From: Streptomyces omiyaensis | GTDB lineage: Bacteria; Actinomycetota; Actinomycetes; Streptomycetales; Streptomycetaceae | Reading direction: 5' to 3' | DNA length: 64,000 nucleotides | Assembly (NCBI RefSeq): GCF_014650895.1 | Contig: NZ_BMVV01000017.1 | Span: 123,954 to 187,953 of the forward strand | Part shown: positions 62,992 to 64,000 of the stretch, piece after piece | Layout: each line of letters starts with the position of its first letter | Numbering within the stretch: position 1 is the stretch's first letter | Program-made: the position numbers and the translations under genes | Notes under the pieces: model-generated | The model's input: only the letters and a program-made list of their open reading frames with translations | What the model was told of the DNA's origin: nothing | Databases searched by the model: none

Positions 62992-63215
62992 CTGTCGGGC
63001 CGGAGCCGATCGGGCCACCGACCGGGCATCCTCATTCATGCGTCGGCCCACCGGGTACGTCCGAACGTGCGAAAGCATGTCCGCATACTCGGCAGGCGCA
63101 TTACCACTGTACCCCGGAATCGCGCATGTGTGTCGGGCGAAATGGCGATGAGGGCACGGTCACAGTGACTGACCAGGACCTTCGGGGGTCCGGAGGGCGG
63201 GCTATTGTGCGCTGC

Positions 63216-63968
63216 ATGGAGACGCCTGACAACGCCACGCCCGCCGGTGACCCGGACGACACCGACACTCCCACCGGAATCGCCGCCAAGGACTGGGCCA
63301 CGGCCTCCGCGGAGCCGCAGTACCGCGCCGCCGTCGTCGACCTCCTCGGCGCCCTCGCCTACGGGGAACTGGCCGCCTTCGAGCGGCTCGCCGAGGACGC
63401 CAAGCTCGCCCCCTCCCTGGAGGACAAGGCGGAGCTGGCGAAGATGGCCTCCGCCGAGTTCCACCACTTCGAGCGGCTGCGCGACCGGCTGGCCGCCGTG
63501 GACGCGGAGCCGACCGCGGCGATGGAGCCCTTCGCGAAGGCGCTCGACGACTTCCACCGCCAGACCGCCCCGTCGGACTGGCTGGAGGGCCTGGTCAAGG
63601 CGTACGTGGGCGACTCGATCGCCAGCGACTTCTACCGGGAGGTCGCGGCCCGGCTCGACTCGGACACCCGCGCCCTGGTGCTCGCGGTGCTCGACGACAC
63701 GGGGCACGGCAACTTCGCGGTGGAGAAGGTCCGCGCGGCGATCGACGCCGACCCGCGCGTCGGCGGCCGGCTCGCGCTGTGGGCCCGCCGGCTGATGGGC
63801 GAGGCGCTGTCCCAGGCCCAGCGCGTGGTCGCCGAGCGGGACGCGCTCTCCACCATGCTGGTGGGCGGCGTCGCGGACGGCTTCGACCTGGCGGAGGTGG
63901 GCCGGATGTTCTCCCGGATCACCGAGGCGCACACCAAGCGGATGGCCGCCCTGGGCCTCGCCGCCTGA
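63216..63968 (+). CDS. ferritin-like fold protein
   Basis: 250 aa from ATG 63216. Helical bundle with GALAYGELAAFERLAEDA and EFHHFERLRDRL (ExxH di-iron type motifs), then YREVAARLD; it resembles the family of tRNA-hydroxylase/ferritin-like proteins, exact reaction unknown. TATTGT lies 7 nt before ATG with no ribosome-binding site, so probably leaderless; an upstream GTG (63162) is the alternative. Divergent from the helicase. Confidence 0.85.
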   Translation: METPDNATPAGDPDDTDTPTGIAAKDWATASAEPQYRAAVVDLLGALAYGELAAFERLAEDAKLAPSLEDKAELAKMASAEFHHFERLRDRLAAVDAEPTAAMEPFAKALDDFHRQTAPSDWLEGLVKAYVGDSIASDFYREVAARLDSDTRALVLAVLDDTGHGNFAVEKVRAAIDADPRVGGRLALWARRLMGEALSQAQRVVAERDALSTMLVGGVADGFDLAEVGRMFSRITEAHTKRMAALGLAA

Positions 63969-64000
63969 GTCGGCGCCTCCCCGTACGACACGGCCGCGTG

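Overview
The window is very high-GC chromosomal DNA with the gene set and gene order of the Streptomyces core chromosome. The evidence is third-position G/C throughout, frequent GTG/TTG starts, 4- and 8-base stop/start overlaps, MshB (mycothiol synthesis), BldK-type oligopeptide permeases, and a SigE/RseA/HtrA/TatB block. I see no prophage, CRISPR array, rRNA or secondary-metabolite cluster. Species cannot be fixed from the sequence alone.

Layout. 0.2-5.9 kb: a transglutaminase-like protein, an unusually large solute-binding lipoprotein, and typA. 6.0-18.3 kb: two complete tandem oligopeptide ABC operons (binding protein, permease, permease, ATPase, ATPase), each with inverted repeats upstream. 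The ATPases share a 258-bp stretch that differs at only two bases. 18.4-28.0 kb: a membrane protein, an S9 peptidase, mshB with a small membrane partner, a VanW-type envelope protein, a DUF1304 protein, an expressed-looking tRNA-like gene, and a divergent GlxA-type regulator/metallo-hydrolase pair. 28.0-28.2 kb: a 200-bp MITE-like element with perfect terminal inverted repeats and CTAG at both ends.

28.2-42.6 kb: an inositol-phosphatase-like protein, a SirB1-type and a GNAT protein, fdxA and dapC, then dapE, LOG, (collagenase), folP2, DivIVA-like, tag, enoyl-CoA hydratase and DUF3117. 42.7-54.2 kb: O-methyltransferase, sigE, rseA, htrA, tatB, mrp, DUF1003, MgtE-N/CBS and corA. This order parallels Mycobacterium tuberculosis Rv1202-Rv1239c, so most of the right half is an old actinobacterial backbone; the collagenase is an insertion in it. 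54.4-64 kb: a possible corA leader peptide, SUFU, DUF6758-like, PHP, MarC, a 50-aa gene, an NYN nuclease, an alpha/beta hydrolase, a DEAD-box helicase that appears to start at CTG, and a ferritin-like protein.

How the genes work together. The two permease operons import peptides as nutrients and possibly signals. dapC and dapE serve lysine/peptidoglycan synthesis. SigE, RseA, HtrA and TatB form an envelope-stress and export module with a good ECF-type promoter match in front of sigE. Mrp, CorA and the MgtE-N protein point to Fe-S and Mg2+ handling. Several genes carry a -10 hexamer 6-7 nt before the start codon and probably give leaderless mRNAs.
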